A DNA stretch of 64,000 bases, from contig NKIW01000004.1 in the NCBI GenBank assembly GCA_002256205.1, positions 435,238 to 499,237 on the forward strand, written 5' to 3'. This document shows, piece by piece, positions 26,592 through 35,250 of this stretch. This stretch comes from Rhizobiales bacterium PAR1. Its GTDB lineage: Bacteria > Pseudomonadota > Alphaproteobacteria > Rhizobiales > Beijerinckiaceae. Numbering within the stretch: position 1 is the first letter of the stretch; each line of letters opens with the position of its first letter. Both the position numbers and the translations under genes were made by a program. The notes under the pieces are model-generated. The model was not told the origin of the DNA, made no database searches, and saw only the letters and a list, made by a program, of their open reading frames with translations.

Positions 26592-29270
26592 ATGACGAAA
26601 TGGGTGTATACGTTCGGGGACGGCACGGCGGAAGGCAATTCCGCTCTCAAGAACCTCCTCGGTGGCAAGGGTGCCAACCTCGCGGAGATGTGCAATCTCG
26701 GCCTGCCGGTGCCGCCGGGCTTCACGATTTCAACCGAGGTCTGCACTGCGTTCTACGAGAACAACCGGAATTATCCGCTCGATCTGGCCCAGCAGGTCAA
26801 TGACGCGCTGATCCACGTCGGCAAACTTGCGGGCTGCGGCTTTGGCGATGCAAAGAACCCTCTGCTCGTCTCGGTGCGCTCCGGTGCCCGCGCTTCGATG
26901 CCGGGGATGATGGATACCGTGCTCAACCTCGGCCTCAACGATATCACCGTCGAAGCCATGGCCGCGCTCTCGGGCAACCCGCGCTTTGCCTATGACAGCT
27001 ATCGCCGTTTCATCACGATGTATTCCAACGTCGTGCTCGACATGGAGCACCATAATTTCGAGGATATCCTTGAGGAGTTCAAGGATTCCAAGGGCTTTAC
27101 GCTGGATACCGAACTCTCGGCAGACGACTGGAAGCACATTGTCTCGGCTTACAAGGAATGCGTGAGCCGCGAGCTGGGCAAGCCCTTCCCGCAGGATCCG
27201 CATGAGCAGCTCTGGGGCGCGATCGGCGCCGTTTTCGGCTCCTGGATGAACGCCCGCGCGATCAAGTATCGCGATCTCCACGCCATTCCGGAGAGTTGGG
27301 GCACGGCCGTCAATGTGCAGGCCATGGTGTTCGGCAACATGGGCGAAACCTCGGCCACCGGCGTGGCCTTCACCCGTAACCCCTCGACCGGGACGAAAGA
27401 GCTTTATGGCGAATTCCTGATCAATGCGCAGGGCGAAGACGTCGTTGCCGGCATCCGCACGCCACAGGATATCACCGAAGCCGCGCGCATCGCCGCCGGG
27501 TCCACTAAGCCATCGCTCGAAGTCACCCTGCCGGATGCCTACAAAGAACTCGTCCGCATCTACGGGCTGCTGGAAAAGCACTACCGCGACATGCAGGACC
27601 TTGAATTCACGGTCCAGCAAGGCAAACTCTGGATGCTCCAGACCCGCAATGGCAAGCGTACCGCCAAGGCTGCGCTGCGCATCGCGGTGGACCTTGCCAA
27701 CGAAGGCCTGATCACGCGCGAGGAAGCGATCCAGCGCATTGATCCCGCTGCGCTCGACCAGCTCCTGCACCCGACCATCGACCCGAAGGCAACGCGCGCC
27801 GTGCTCTCGACCGGTCTTCCCGCCTCGCCGGGTGCCGCTACGGGCCAAATCGTCTTCACCTCGGAAGAGGCCGAGCAGGCCGTCAAGGAAAAGCGCAAGG
27901 TCATCCTCGTGCGCGTCGAGACCTCGCCGGAAGACATTCACGGCATGCATGCCGCCGAAGGCATTCTGACCACACGTGGCGGCATGACCTCCCACGCGGC
28001 GGTGGTCGCGCGCGGCATGGGCAAGCCCTGCGTTTCCGGCGCGGGCGCAATCCGCATCGACATGCTCAACGGCACCATGACCGCCGGCGGCAAAGTGCTG
28101 AAGCGCGGCGATTTCATCACCATCGACGGCTCGAACGGTCAGGTGCTCAATGGCGAGATCGCCATGCTTCAGCCGGAGCTTTCGGGCGAATTCGGCCATC
28201 TCATGGAATGGGCGGACGCAAGCCGCAGGATGAAAATCCGCACCAATGCCGAAACACCGCTCGATGCACGTACGGCCGTAAAGTTCGGTGCCGAGGGCAT
28301 CGGCCTTTGCCGCACCGAGCATATGTTCTTCGAAGGCGACCGCATTATCGCAATGCGCGAGATGATCCTCGCGGATGACGAGAAGGGTCGCCGCGCCGCG
28401 CTCGACAAGCTGCTCCCGATGCAGCGCTCGGACTTCATCGAACTCTTCGAGATCATGAAGGGAATGCCGGTCACAATCCGCCTGCTCGATCCGCCGCTGC
28501 ATGAATTCCTGCCGCATGAGCCGAAGGAAATTCAGGAAGTCGCCGAAGCGATGGGCGCTTCCCCCGAGAAGCTTCGCCTGCGCGCGCTGGAACTGCGTGA
28601 ATCCAATCCCATGCTTGGCTTCCGGGGTTGCCGCCTTGCGGTCGCCTTCCCGGAAATCGCCGAGATGCAGGCCCGTGCGGTGTTCGAGGCCGCCATCGCG
28701 GCGGGCAAGTCAACTGGCGCCATTGTGACGCCGGAAATCATGGTTCCCCTGGTGATGACCAAGGCCGAGCTGGACCTCGTCAAGGCGCGCATCGACGCGA
28801 TGGCGAAGAAGGTCGGCGAGGAGCATGGCATGACCCTGCCCTATCAGGTCGGCACCATGATCGAACTGCCCCGCGCAGCGCTCAAGGCCGGTGAAATCGC
28901 GCATTCTGCCGAGTTCTTCTCCTTCGGTACCAATGATCTGACGCAGACGACGCTCGGCATCAGCCGCGATGACGCCGGCTCGTTCCTCGGCTCCTACAAG
29001 GCGCGCGGGATTCTCGCGGAAGATCCGTTCGTCACCCTTGATCAGGAAGGCGTCGGCGAACTCGTCAAGCTCGCGGCCGAACGGGGCCGCGCGACGCGCC
29101 CCTCGATCAAGCTCGGGCTTTGCGGCGAACATGGCGGCGACCCGGCATCCATCGCGTTCTGCGAGAGCGTCGGGCTGGATTACGTCTCCTGCTCGCCGTT
29201 CCGCGTGCCGATTGCCCGCCTGGCGGCGGCGCAGGCAGCGCTCGGCAAGGTGACCAAGGCTGAAGGCTGA
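26592..29270 (+). CDS. ppdK: Pyruvate, phosphate dikinase
   Basis: An 892-residue enzyme that interconverts pyruvate + ATP + Pi and PEP + AMP + PPi, supporting gluconeogenesis. The N-terminal nucleotide-binding domain begins LLGGKGANLAEMCNLGLPVP. The swivelling phospho-carrier domain has the catalytic His at about residue 468 in GGMTSHAAVVARGMGKPC. The C-terminal PEP/pyruvate TIM barrel has FSFGTNDLTQTTLGISRDD and the catalytic Cys near 844 in LGLCGEHGGDP. I chose MTKWVYTFG as start, as in homologues; the in-frame extension of 45 residues upstream is not conserved-looking. Confidence 0.96.
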   Translation: MTKWVYTFGDGTAEGNSALKNLLGGKGANLAEMCNLGLPVPPGFTISTEVCTAFYENNRNYPLDLAQQVNDALIHVGKLAGCGFGDAKNPLLVSVRSGARASMPGMMDTVLNLGLNDITVEAMAALSGNPRFAYDSYRRFITMYSNVVLDMEHHNFEDILEEFKDSKGFTLDTELSADDWKHIVSAYKECVSRELGKPFPQDPHEQLWGAIGAVFGSWMNARAIKYRDLHAIPESWGTAVNVQAMVFGNMGETSATGVAFTRNPSTGTKELYGEFLINAQGEDVVAGIRTPQDITEAARIAAGSTKPSLEVTLPDAYKELVRIYGLLEKHYRDMQDLEFTVQQGKLWMLQTRNGKRTAKAALRIAVDLANEGLITREEAIQRIDPAALDQLLHPTIDPKATRAVLSTGLPASPGAATGQIVFTSEEAEQAVKEKRKVILVRVETSPEDIHGMHAAEGILTTRGGMTSHAAVVARGMGKPCVSGAGAIRIDMLNGTMTAGGKVLKRGDFITIDGSNGQVLNGEIAMLQPELSGEFGHLMEWADASRRMKIRTNAETPLDARTAVKFGAEGIGLCRTEHMFFEGDRIIAMREMILADDEKGRRAALDKLLPMQRSDFIELFEIMKGMPVTIRLLDPPLHEFLPHEPKEIQEVAEAMGASPEKLRLRALELRESNPMLGFRGCRLAVAFPEIAEMQARAVFEAAIAAGKSTGAIVTPEIMVPLVMTKAELDLVKARIDAMAKKVGEEHGMTLPYQVGTMIELPRAALKAGEIAHSAEFFSFGTNDLTQTTLGISRDDAGSFLGSYKARGILAEDPFVTLDQEGVGELVKLAAERGRATRPSIKLGLCGEHGGDPASIAFCESVGLDYVSCSPFRVPIARLAAAQAALGKVTKAEG

Positions 29271-29311
29271 GCCCGCAAGAGCGGCCTTGCGGTCGCTCAA
29301 AGGAAAATTGT

Positions 29312-29339
29312 CCGGAAAGGTTTTCGTTAACCTTTCCGG
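29312..29339 (+). terminator. Strong hairpin after ppdK
   Basis: CCGGAAAGGTT pairs perfectly with AACCTTTCCGG (11 bp, 6-nt loop), about 40 bp after the ppdK stop and just before the SleB gene. There is no clear T run after the stem, so termination strength is uncertain. Confidence 0.5.
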
Positions 29340-29366
29340 TTAAGACCCCCTGAACCTCAAACGACG

Positions 29367-30635
29367 ATGATCATCGCCGGGATGAGGAAAGCTGTTGCGC
29401 GTTGTCCCGCCAACACACCGCTTCATCGGTCGTCACAGGGGTTTTCGTTGCGTTCGCCTGCACGCTCCATCCATGGTTCCGGAAAGGCCGGCCTGAAACG
29501 GCGGCTACGTCGCTTCCGCCGAAGCGCGGGAGCGTTGCTCCACGCTTTCGCGCCGTGGAGCCTTGCCTGTGCGGTTATTGTTTCGTTCACGGCCTCAGCG
29601 GGGGAAAACTTCAAGGTACTGGACCGTGAATTCCGCCGCTCGACCATGATCGAGCCACAGCGGTTGACGCTGTTTCCGCCGCGCCTCTCGACCCTGAGCA
29701 CGCTGCCGACACAGGAAGCCGCGGCGACGGAAGCGCCAGCCTCGAACCTCTCGAACCTGATGCCGCATATCCGCAAGGTTGATCTCGGGCGGGAGATTGA
29801 TCGGCCACAGAATATCGGCGGCCCGCTGTTCTTCGTTTTTGACCGCACCGTTCTGCCGCAGAACAAGCTCGAACCCGCAGTCACCCTGACGCGCGCCAGC
29901 CAGACGCTTCTGGCGCGGCTCAACCGCTTTGAAGGGCGCACGCTCGCGCCGGGGATGCAGGGCGGCGGGTCCGGGGATGCTGCGGCGCAGGGCATGTCCC
30001 CCGAAACACTCGCCCGATCGCGTCCGGATGGCGCGACGCCATCGGTGAGCCGCGCGGTGCGCCTCGCTTCCGTGACGCCGGCTCCGGTCGAGCCCGAGAT
30101 CATTGCCGCTGCCGCGATGCGAATCCCGGCATTCGCGCATGTTCACTCCGATCCGCGTGGTGGCGCGGCGGAGACGGCCAACCTCAAGATCAGCACCGGC
30201 TATCTCGACCTCATCGATCCCGAGAGCATGAAGCGTGAGCAGAAGTGCCTTGCCGAGGCCATCTACTTCGAGAGCCGTTCCGAGCCGGAAGAAGGGCAAG
30301 CTGCCGTGGCGCAGGTGGTGCTGAACCGGGTCAAAAGCGGGCTTTACCCTACCAGCGTCTGCGGCGTCGTCTACCAGAACCGACACAAGTACAAGGCCTG
30401 CCAATTCACCTTTGCCTGCGAGGGGCGCAGCCTTGCGATCACCGAGCAGGGGCCATGGGCCAGCGCGCAACGGATCGCACGCGCCGTGCTCGAAGGATCA
30501 AGCTACAACCGCGCTGTGGGCACCTCGACCCATTATCACGCGGAGTATGTCGCACCCTATTGGTCACGCAAGCTCAAGCGGACGGACCAGATCGGTCGAC
30601 ACATCTTCTATCGCCTGAGGCCCGGCCAGACGTGA
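29367..30635 (+). CDS. SleB-type cell wall hydrolase
   Basis: A 422-residue exported or membrane-anchored protein. A basic N-terminus (KRRLRRFRRS) precedes one hydrophobic segment (LHAFAPWSLACAVIVSFTAS, about 57-76). A long low-complexity Pro/Ala/Arg-rich periplasmic linker runs to about residue 290. The C-terminal Hydrolase_2 (SleB) domain starts at CLAEAIYFESRSEPEEGQAA, whose Glu is the likely catalytic acid, and continues with VLNRVKSGLYPTSVCGVVYQ and CQFTFACEG. Such enzymes cleave peptidoglycan as lytic transglycosylases. The start is uncertain: two ATGs lie within five codons, and initiation closer to the hydrophobic segment cannot be excluded. Confidence 0.85.
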   Translation: MIIAGMRKAVARCPANTPLHRSSQGFSLRSPARSIHGSGKAGLKRRLRRFRRSAGALLHAFAPWSLACAVIVSFTASAGENFKVLDREFRRSTMIEPQRLTLFPPRLSTLSTLPTQEAAATEAPASNLSNLMPHIRKVDLGREIDRPQNIGGPLFFVFDRTVLPQNKLEPAVTLTRASQTLLARLNRFEGRTLAPGMQGGGSGDAAAQGMSPETLARSRPDGATPSVSRAVRLASVTPAPVEPEIIAAAAMRIPAFAHVHSDPRGGAAETANLKISTGYLDLIDPESMKREQKCLAEAIYFESRSEPEEGQAAVAQVVLNRVKSGLYPTSVCGVVYQNRHKYKACQFTFACEGRSLAITEQGPWASAQRIARAVLEGSSYNRAVGTSTHYHAEYVAPYWSRKLKRTDQIGRHIFYRLRPGQT

Positions 30636-30831
30636 TTTTTCGTTCCGGGGGTCAAAATCAGTAAAATTTTGGATATTTTGTTCATTTCTCTTAACTGACC
30701 TGGTAAATTTTCGGCAAAATGGGTCGAGAATTTACCTTCATATTTGAATCAAGTGCCTGCTTTTCGCCTTTTTCTTGTTATTTCGCTGCGTTGAATCAAT
30801 GCTCACCTCGAAAGTTTCACGAGGTGTTTCC

Positions 30832-31398
30832 ATGAACAAGCGTATTGTCCTCACCCTGCTGGCCGTTCTTGGGTCAGGTTCGGCTGCCTTCGCTGGCGGC
30901 AATTGTGTTGGCAACTGCTTCGAGCATGTCAACCAGCCGCCGGTTTATGGCACTGTAGCCGAGACCGTTCAGGTCCGCCCCGCCCAGACCTACGCCCGCC
31001 ATATCCCGGCGGCCTATGGTACCGTTCAGGAATCTGTCGTGGTTCGCCCGGCGCATCAGGTCGCCCGCGTCATTCCGGCGCAGTATTCCACCGTGGCCGA
31101 AACCGTCATGGTCTCGCCCGCTCGAAAGGTCTGGCAGGTGACGCGCGATGGCTGGGGCCGCGAGATCGGCTGCTGGGTTACAATTCCGGCGCAGTATGCG
31201 ACTCAGCATCGCCACGTGCAGATTAGCTCGGAACGTGTCGAATACGATACCATTCCGGCGCAGTACGGCACGCGCGAACGTGCTGTGATGGTTCGCCCCG
31301 GCTATGTCACGCATGAGACGGTGCCGGCGGAATACGCGACGCGCCATCGCCATGTGCAGGTCGCACCGGGTTATTCCGGTTGGCGCCCGCTTCGCTGA
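30832..31398 (+). CDS. Secreted small protein with six 23-residue [IV]PAxYxT repeats
   Basis: A 188-residue protein with a signal peptide (KRIVLTLLAVLGSGSAAFAG, cleavage near residue 21) and two Cys in CVGNC just after it. The mature part is six copies of a 23-residue unit, [IV]PAxYxTxxxxVxVxP, for example IPAAYGTVQESVVVRPA. The third copy carries a 14-residue insertion with WGREIGCW. I know this repeat style from uncharacterised envelope proteins but can name no function. The start has an AGGTG just upstream. A clear terminator follows the gene, and a 196-bp AT-rich spacer precedes it, so it is probably transcribed alone. Confidence 0.8.
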   Translation: MNKRIVLTLLAVLGSGSAAFAGGNCVGNCFEHVNQPPVYGTVAETVQVRPAQTYARHIPAAYGTVQESVVVRPAHQVARVIPAQYSTVAETVMVSPARKVWQVTRDGWGREIGCWVTIPAQYATQHRHVQISSERVEYDTIPAQYGTRERAVMVRPGYVTHETVPAEYATRHRHVQVAPGYSGWRPLR

Positions 31399-31420
31399 TC
31401 AAGCGGCATTTCGACGTTCA

Positions 31421-31447
31421 AAAGGCGCTCTTCGGAGCGCCTTTTTT
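31421..31447 (+). terminator. Rho-independent terminator
   Basis: AAAGGCGCTC and GAGCGCCTTT form a perfect 10-bp stem with a TTCG tetraloop, ending in a run of six T. It stands 22 bp after the repeat-protein stop and 18 bp before the convergent nadC stop. The A-rich left side lets it work on both strands, so it probably ends the nadABC message as well. Confidence 0.9.
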
Positions 31448-31464
31448 AGTCCCGGTTTCTTCGC

Positions 31465-32328
31465 TCAATCCTGCATCGCGATGTCGAGGCCGAGATCAAG
31501 CACCGGCGCAGAATGCGTCAGCGCGCCGACAGAGATCAGATCAACGCCGGTTTGGGCAATCCCTGTCACAGTCTGAAGGTTGATGCCGCCGGAAGCCTCG
31601 GTCAGCAGTGCCGGACGCCCCGCCTTCACGCGTGCCACGGCGTCGGCCAGTTGATCCGGCTTCATGTTGTCGAGCAAGACGACATCAGCGCCTTCCGCAA
31701 TCACTTCATCCAGTTGCTCAAGGCTATCGACTTCGATCTCGATTTTCACGAGATGGCCAACCTGCTGCTTGGCAGCCTGCAAGGCGGCGGTAATCCCGCC
31801 AGCAACCGCGACATGGTTATCCTTGATCAGTACAGCATCGAACAGACCAAAGCGGTGATTGCGCCCGCCACCGCAGAGCACAGCGAATTTTTCGAAAGCA
31901 CGCAGGCCGGGCGTCGTCTTGCGCGTGCAGACGATGACCGCATTCGTCCCCTGAACCCGGCGGACGTATTCCGCCGTCAGCGTTGCGGTGCCACTCATGC
32001 GGCCGGTGAAATTGAGCGCCGTACGCTCCCCTGCGAGAATCGCACGGGCATTCCCTTCCACCGTCATTAAGGTTTCGCCCGGCGCGATCGCCGAGCCATC
32101 GGGCCGATGGACCTTGATCACCAGGTCCGGGTCTGCCTGTCGGAAGGACTCGACTGCGAGCTGCATGCCCGCGATGACGCCGGGTTTGCGGGAGACCATC
32201 GCAAGCCGCGCCCGCATCGCGGCGGGAATACAGGCGCGCGACGTGACATCACCAGCAAGGCCGAGATCTTCGTCGAGCGCGCGGGAGACGGCTTCGGCGA
32301 CGAGATGATGCGGGAGGGGAGAAATCAT
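31465..32328 (-). CDS. nadC: Quinolinate phosphoribosyltransferase (decarboxylating)
   Basis: A 287-residue enzyme that joins quinolinate to PRPP to give nicotinate mononucleotide and CO2, the last step of de novo NAD ring formation. Visible family blocks are [56 protein letters not shown] and the C-terminal [10 protein letters not shown] and [10 protein letters not shown]. Its start overlaps the nadB stop by 4 bp (ATGA). It is the third gene of nadABC. Confidence 0.96.
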   Translation of the reverse strand: MISPLPHHLVAEAVSRALDEDLGLAGDVTSRACIPAAMRARLAMVSRKPGVIAGMQLAVESFRQADPDLVIKVHRPDGSAIAPGETLMTVEGNARAILAGERTALNFTGRMSGTATLTAEYVRRVQGTNAVIVCTRKTTPGLRAFEKFAVLCGGGRNHRFGLFDAVLIKDNHVAVAGGITAALQAAKQQVGHLVKIEIEVDSLEQLDEVIAEGADVVLLDNMKPDQLADAVARVKAGRPALLTEASGGINLQTVTGIAQTGVDLISVGALTHSAPVLDLGLDIAMQD

Positions 32329-33908
32329 GGTTTCAACTCACCGTGAGGGATGGGGCCAAAGCCGTTCGGCGCAGCGCTTTCCTGCCGCGTACCGCCGCGC
32401 GCGTCAAACCGCCAGTAGCCTTCGCGCCAGAGTGCCGGGAAATCCGAGCGGGCATGACCGCCACGACTTTCGTGGCGTGCTTCTGCCGCATGGCACACGA
32501 GTCCTGCTACCAACGCCATATCGCGCACCTTACGCGTCGCGCCCTTGTCGAGCGCGAAGAGGAAATTGTCGCGATAGACCCGCGCCATACCTTCCGCCTG
32601 TCGGAGAACGCCAACCTCGGACTGCATCGCTTTGCGCAGGGCATTGACCTGAAGCGTCTCGATTTCCGCCGGGAGCGTGTGATCCGGCGCAGCGCCTTCG
32701 TCGGCGACCTCCGGGAAAGCGAAACCTTCACCACAGCGAATATCCGCCGCGACACGAGCAGCAAAAACCACCGCTTCAAGCAGGGAATTCGAGGCGAGAC
32801 GGTTCGCGCCATGCACGCCCGTGCAGGCAACCTCGCCGACTGCGTAGAGTCCTTCTGGTGCCAGAATGCCCAGCGCCCTCCCGTTGGCATCGGTCCAGAT
32901 GCCGCCCATATGGTAATGAGCGGCGGGCGCAACCGGGATGAGATCGACCGCCGGATCAATCCCGGCACTCAGGCAGGTCGCGTGGACCGTGGGGAAGAGG
33001 TCGGCAAAATGCCTTCCGATGCTCGCCCGGCAATCGAGAAACGCGCCCTTCCCTGCCTTGATGGATGAGAAGACACCACGCGCGACGACATCGCGTGGCG
33101 CCAGTTCGGCATCCCGATGGATATCGAGCATGAAACGATGTCCCGTGCGGTCCACCAGCGTGGCGCCCTCGCCGCGCAGTGCTTCTGTCGCCAGCGGAGC
33201 GGGGTCGCGGCCAATATCGATGGCAGTGGGGTGGAATTGCACGAATTCGAGATTCGCGAGCGTCGCGCCGGCCTTATAAGCCATGGCGAGGCCAGAACCC
33301 CAGGCCTCTGTCGGGTTGGTCGTCACGGCAAAGAGCTGACCTGCGCCGCCCGTGGCCAGCACAACATCGCTCGCCGAAAACCGGAGGCTGCGCCCCTTGC
33401 TCTCGGCGCGCACGCCGGCGATGCGCCCTTGCGCATCTTTGAGGAGCTCGGTTGCCTCCGTATCTTCGATCACCCTGATCGACGGGGTTTGGCGCACGGC
33501 AGCGATCAGCGCGGCCATGATCGCCTTGCCCGCCATATCCCCTTTGACCCGCACGATGCGATGCGCGGAATGCGCCGCCTCGCGGCTCTGGACCAGCTTG
33601 CCCTGAAGATCACGATCAAACGGCACGCCGTATTCGAGAAGGTCGAGGATACGATCAGAGGCCTCGGAAGCCATGAGGCGCACCATGGCTTCGTCGCAGA
33701 GGCCTGCCCCGGCAACAAGCGTATCGGCAACATGACTTTCGATGGAATCGCCTTCGCCGATCGCCGCCGCGATGCCGCCCTGCGCCCAGGTCGAGGAGGC
33801 GCCTTCGCCGAGGTTCAGCGGGGTCAACACCGTACAGGGTAGAGGCGCGAGCTTGAGGGCCGTGAACAGCCCGGCCAAACCGCCGCCGATGATGAGAATG
33901 GAGGGCAT
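32325..33908 (-). CDS. nadB: L-aspartate oxidase
   Basis: A 527-residue FAD enzyme that makes iminoaspartate for quinolinate synthesis. The FAD motif is at the very N-terminus ([15 protein letters not shown]), followed by [12 protein letters not shown], the active-site region [24 protein letters not shown] FVQFHPTAI, and [21 protein letters not shown] chose [10 protein letters not shown] as start; 12 further codons upstream are open. It follows nadA by 55 bp and overlaps nadC. Confidence 0.96.
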   Translation of the reverse strand: MPSILIIGGGLAGLFTALKLAPLPCTVLTPLNLGEGASSTWAQGGIAAAIGEGDSIESHVADTLVAGAGLCDEAMVRLMASEASDRILDLLEYGVPFDRDLQGKLVQSREAAHSAHRIVRVKGDMAGKAIMAALIAAVRQTPSIRVIEDTEATELLKDAQGRIAGVRAESKGRSLRFSASDVVLATGGAGQLFAVTTNPTEAWGSGLAMAYKAGATLANLEFVQFHPTAIDIGRDPAPLATEALRGEGATLVDRTGHRFMLDIHRDAELAPRDVVARGVFSSIKAGKGAFLDCRASIGRHFADLFPTVHATCLSAGIDPAVDLIPVAPAAHYHMGGIWTDANGRALGILAPEGLYAVGEVACTGVHGANRLASNSLLEAVVFAARVAADIRCGEGFAFPEVADEGAAPDHTLPAEIETLQVNALRKAMQSEVGVLRQAEGMARVYRDNFLFALDKGATRKVRDMALVAGLVCHAAEARHESRGGHARSDFPALWREGYWRFDARGGTRQESAAPNGFGPIPHGELKP

Positions 33909-33963
33909 AAGCAAGTCCCAGCGGCCCGCGCGAAAGGCCGGCACGGGCGCCGGCAGTCGCGGG

Positions 33964-35052
33964 TTACTGCGTCAAATTCACCATCCGCTCCACCGAGCGA
34001 CGGGCGCGGGCGGCGAGTTCATCCGGGATTTCGACCTGATGCGTAAGAGTCAGCAGGCTGTCGAGGATCTTCGGCAGCGTGATGCGCTTCATGTGCGGGC
34101 AGAGGTTGCAAGGCCGCACGAATTCGACATCCCGAGCCGAGGAGGCGACGTTATCCGCCATCGAGCACTCGGTGACGAGCAGCACCTTGCCGCCATGCTG
34201 CGCCTTGGCGAAATCGATCATCCCGGCGGTCGAGCCGGTGAAATCTGCTTCCGCAATCACATCGGGCGGGCATTCCGGGTGGGCAATGATCTTGATCGAG
34301 GGGTCCGCGTCGCGATAGGCGCGCAGCTCCGCCCCGGTGAAGCGCTCATGCACTTCGCAGGCGCCCTTCCAGGCAATGATCTCGACCTTGGTCTGGCTCT
34401 GGACGTATTTCGCAAGATACTGATCCGGCACGAACAGCACGCGCGGTACGCCAAGGCTCTCGACCACATGAACGGCATTCGCCGAGGTGCAGCAGATATC
34501 AACCTCAGCCTTCACCTCAGCCGAGGTGTTGACATAGGCGACCACCGGCACACCGGGATAGGCCTCGCGCAAGCGGCGGACATCTGCCCCCGTGATCGAT
34601 TCAGCAAGCGAGCAGCCCGCCTTGAGATCAGGGATCAGCACCATCTTCTCCGGGCTGAGCAGCTTCGAGGTCTCGGCCATGAAGTGCACGCCGCCCTGCA
34701 CGATGATGCGGGCGCTGGTCTTGGCCGCGAGCTTCGCAAGCTGGAGGCTATCGCCGACGACATCAGCGACGCAGTTATAGATTTCCGGTGTCTGGTAATT
34801 GTGCGCGAGGATCACGGCATCGCGCTGTTTCTTGACGCGATTGATTGCCGCGACATACGGCGCGTGGAAAGGCCATTCGACGGGCGGAACGATGTGGCTG
34901 ACACGCTCGTAAAGATGCGCCGTCTCAGCCGCAACCTCCGGCGTATAGGTCAGATCGGGGCGCGGCAGGATGTCATCCTTCATGCGCGACCCCCCTGCGA
35001 GCTTTGCGCTCGCAAGGCCTACCGGGCCGGGACCAACATTGTCCATCGCCAA
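33964..35052 (-). CDS. nadA: Quinolinate synthase (4Fe-4S)
   Basis: A 362-residue enzyme that condenses iminoaspartate with dihydroxyacetone phosphate to quinolinate. The cluster ligands are visible as the Cys of [14 protein letters not shown], the first part of [12 protein letters not shown] and [10 protein letters not shown] near residue 325. Further marks are [12 protein letters not shown] and the HPECPPDV segment. The start is unclear: ATGs lie at codons 1, 3 and 24, the last ([11 protein letters not shown]) being closest to where homologues begin. As first gene of nadABC it is preceded by a possible operator. Confidence 0.95.
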   Translation of the reverse strand: MAMDNVGPGPVGLASAKLAGGSRMKDDILPRPDLTYTPEVAAETAHLYERVSHIVPPVEWPFHAPYVAAINRVKKQRDAVILAHNYQTPEIYNCVADVVGDSLQLAKLAAKTSARIIVQGGVHFMAETSKLLSPEKMVLIPDLKAGCSLAESITGADVRRLREAYPGVPVVAYVNTSAEVKAEVDICCTSANAVHVVESLGVPRVLFVPDQYLAKYVQSQTKVEIIAWKGACEVHERFTGAELRAYRDADPSIKIIAHPECPPDVIAEADFTGSTAGMIDFAKAQHGGKVLLVTECSMADNVASSARDVEFVRPCNLCPHMKRITLPKILDSLLTLTHQVEIPDELAARARRSVERMVNLTQ

Positions 35053-35085
35053 CTCCAGCGCTCGGGGTGAGCCGAACCCCTACAT

Positions 35086-35102
35086 ATGCTCATTTCGAGT
35101 AT
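35086..35102. promoter_or_regulatory. Candidate operator before nadABC
   Basis: ATGCTC-ATTTC-GAGTAT is a 17-bp near-perfect inverted repeat (one mismatch in six) located 34-50 bp before the first possible nadA start. Alphaproteobacteria often control nadABC by dedicated NAD-pathway repressors such as NadQ. The position fits, but I cannot confirm the motif from memory, and no such regulator gene is in the window. Confidence 0.4.
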
Positions 35103-35250
35103 TTCTTCTACACGTTTTTAGCCGGAAAAGCTAGTGGGATTCTCGCGCGAAAAGGCAACATGCGTTCTTTTTAGGCATGTTACAGGCGGCGATTATCCTG
35201 TAACCTGTTGGTATAATTTCTTGAATCGTTCCTGACATATCGGATTTCTA

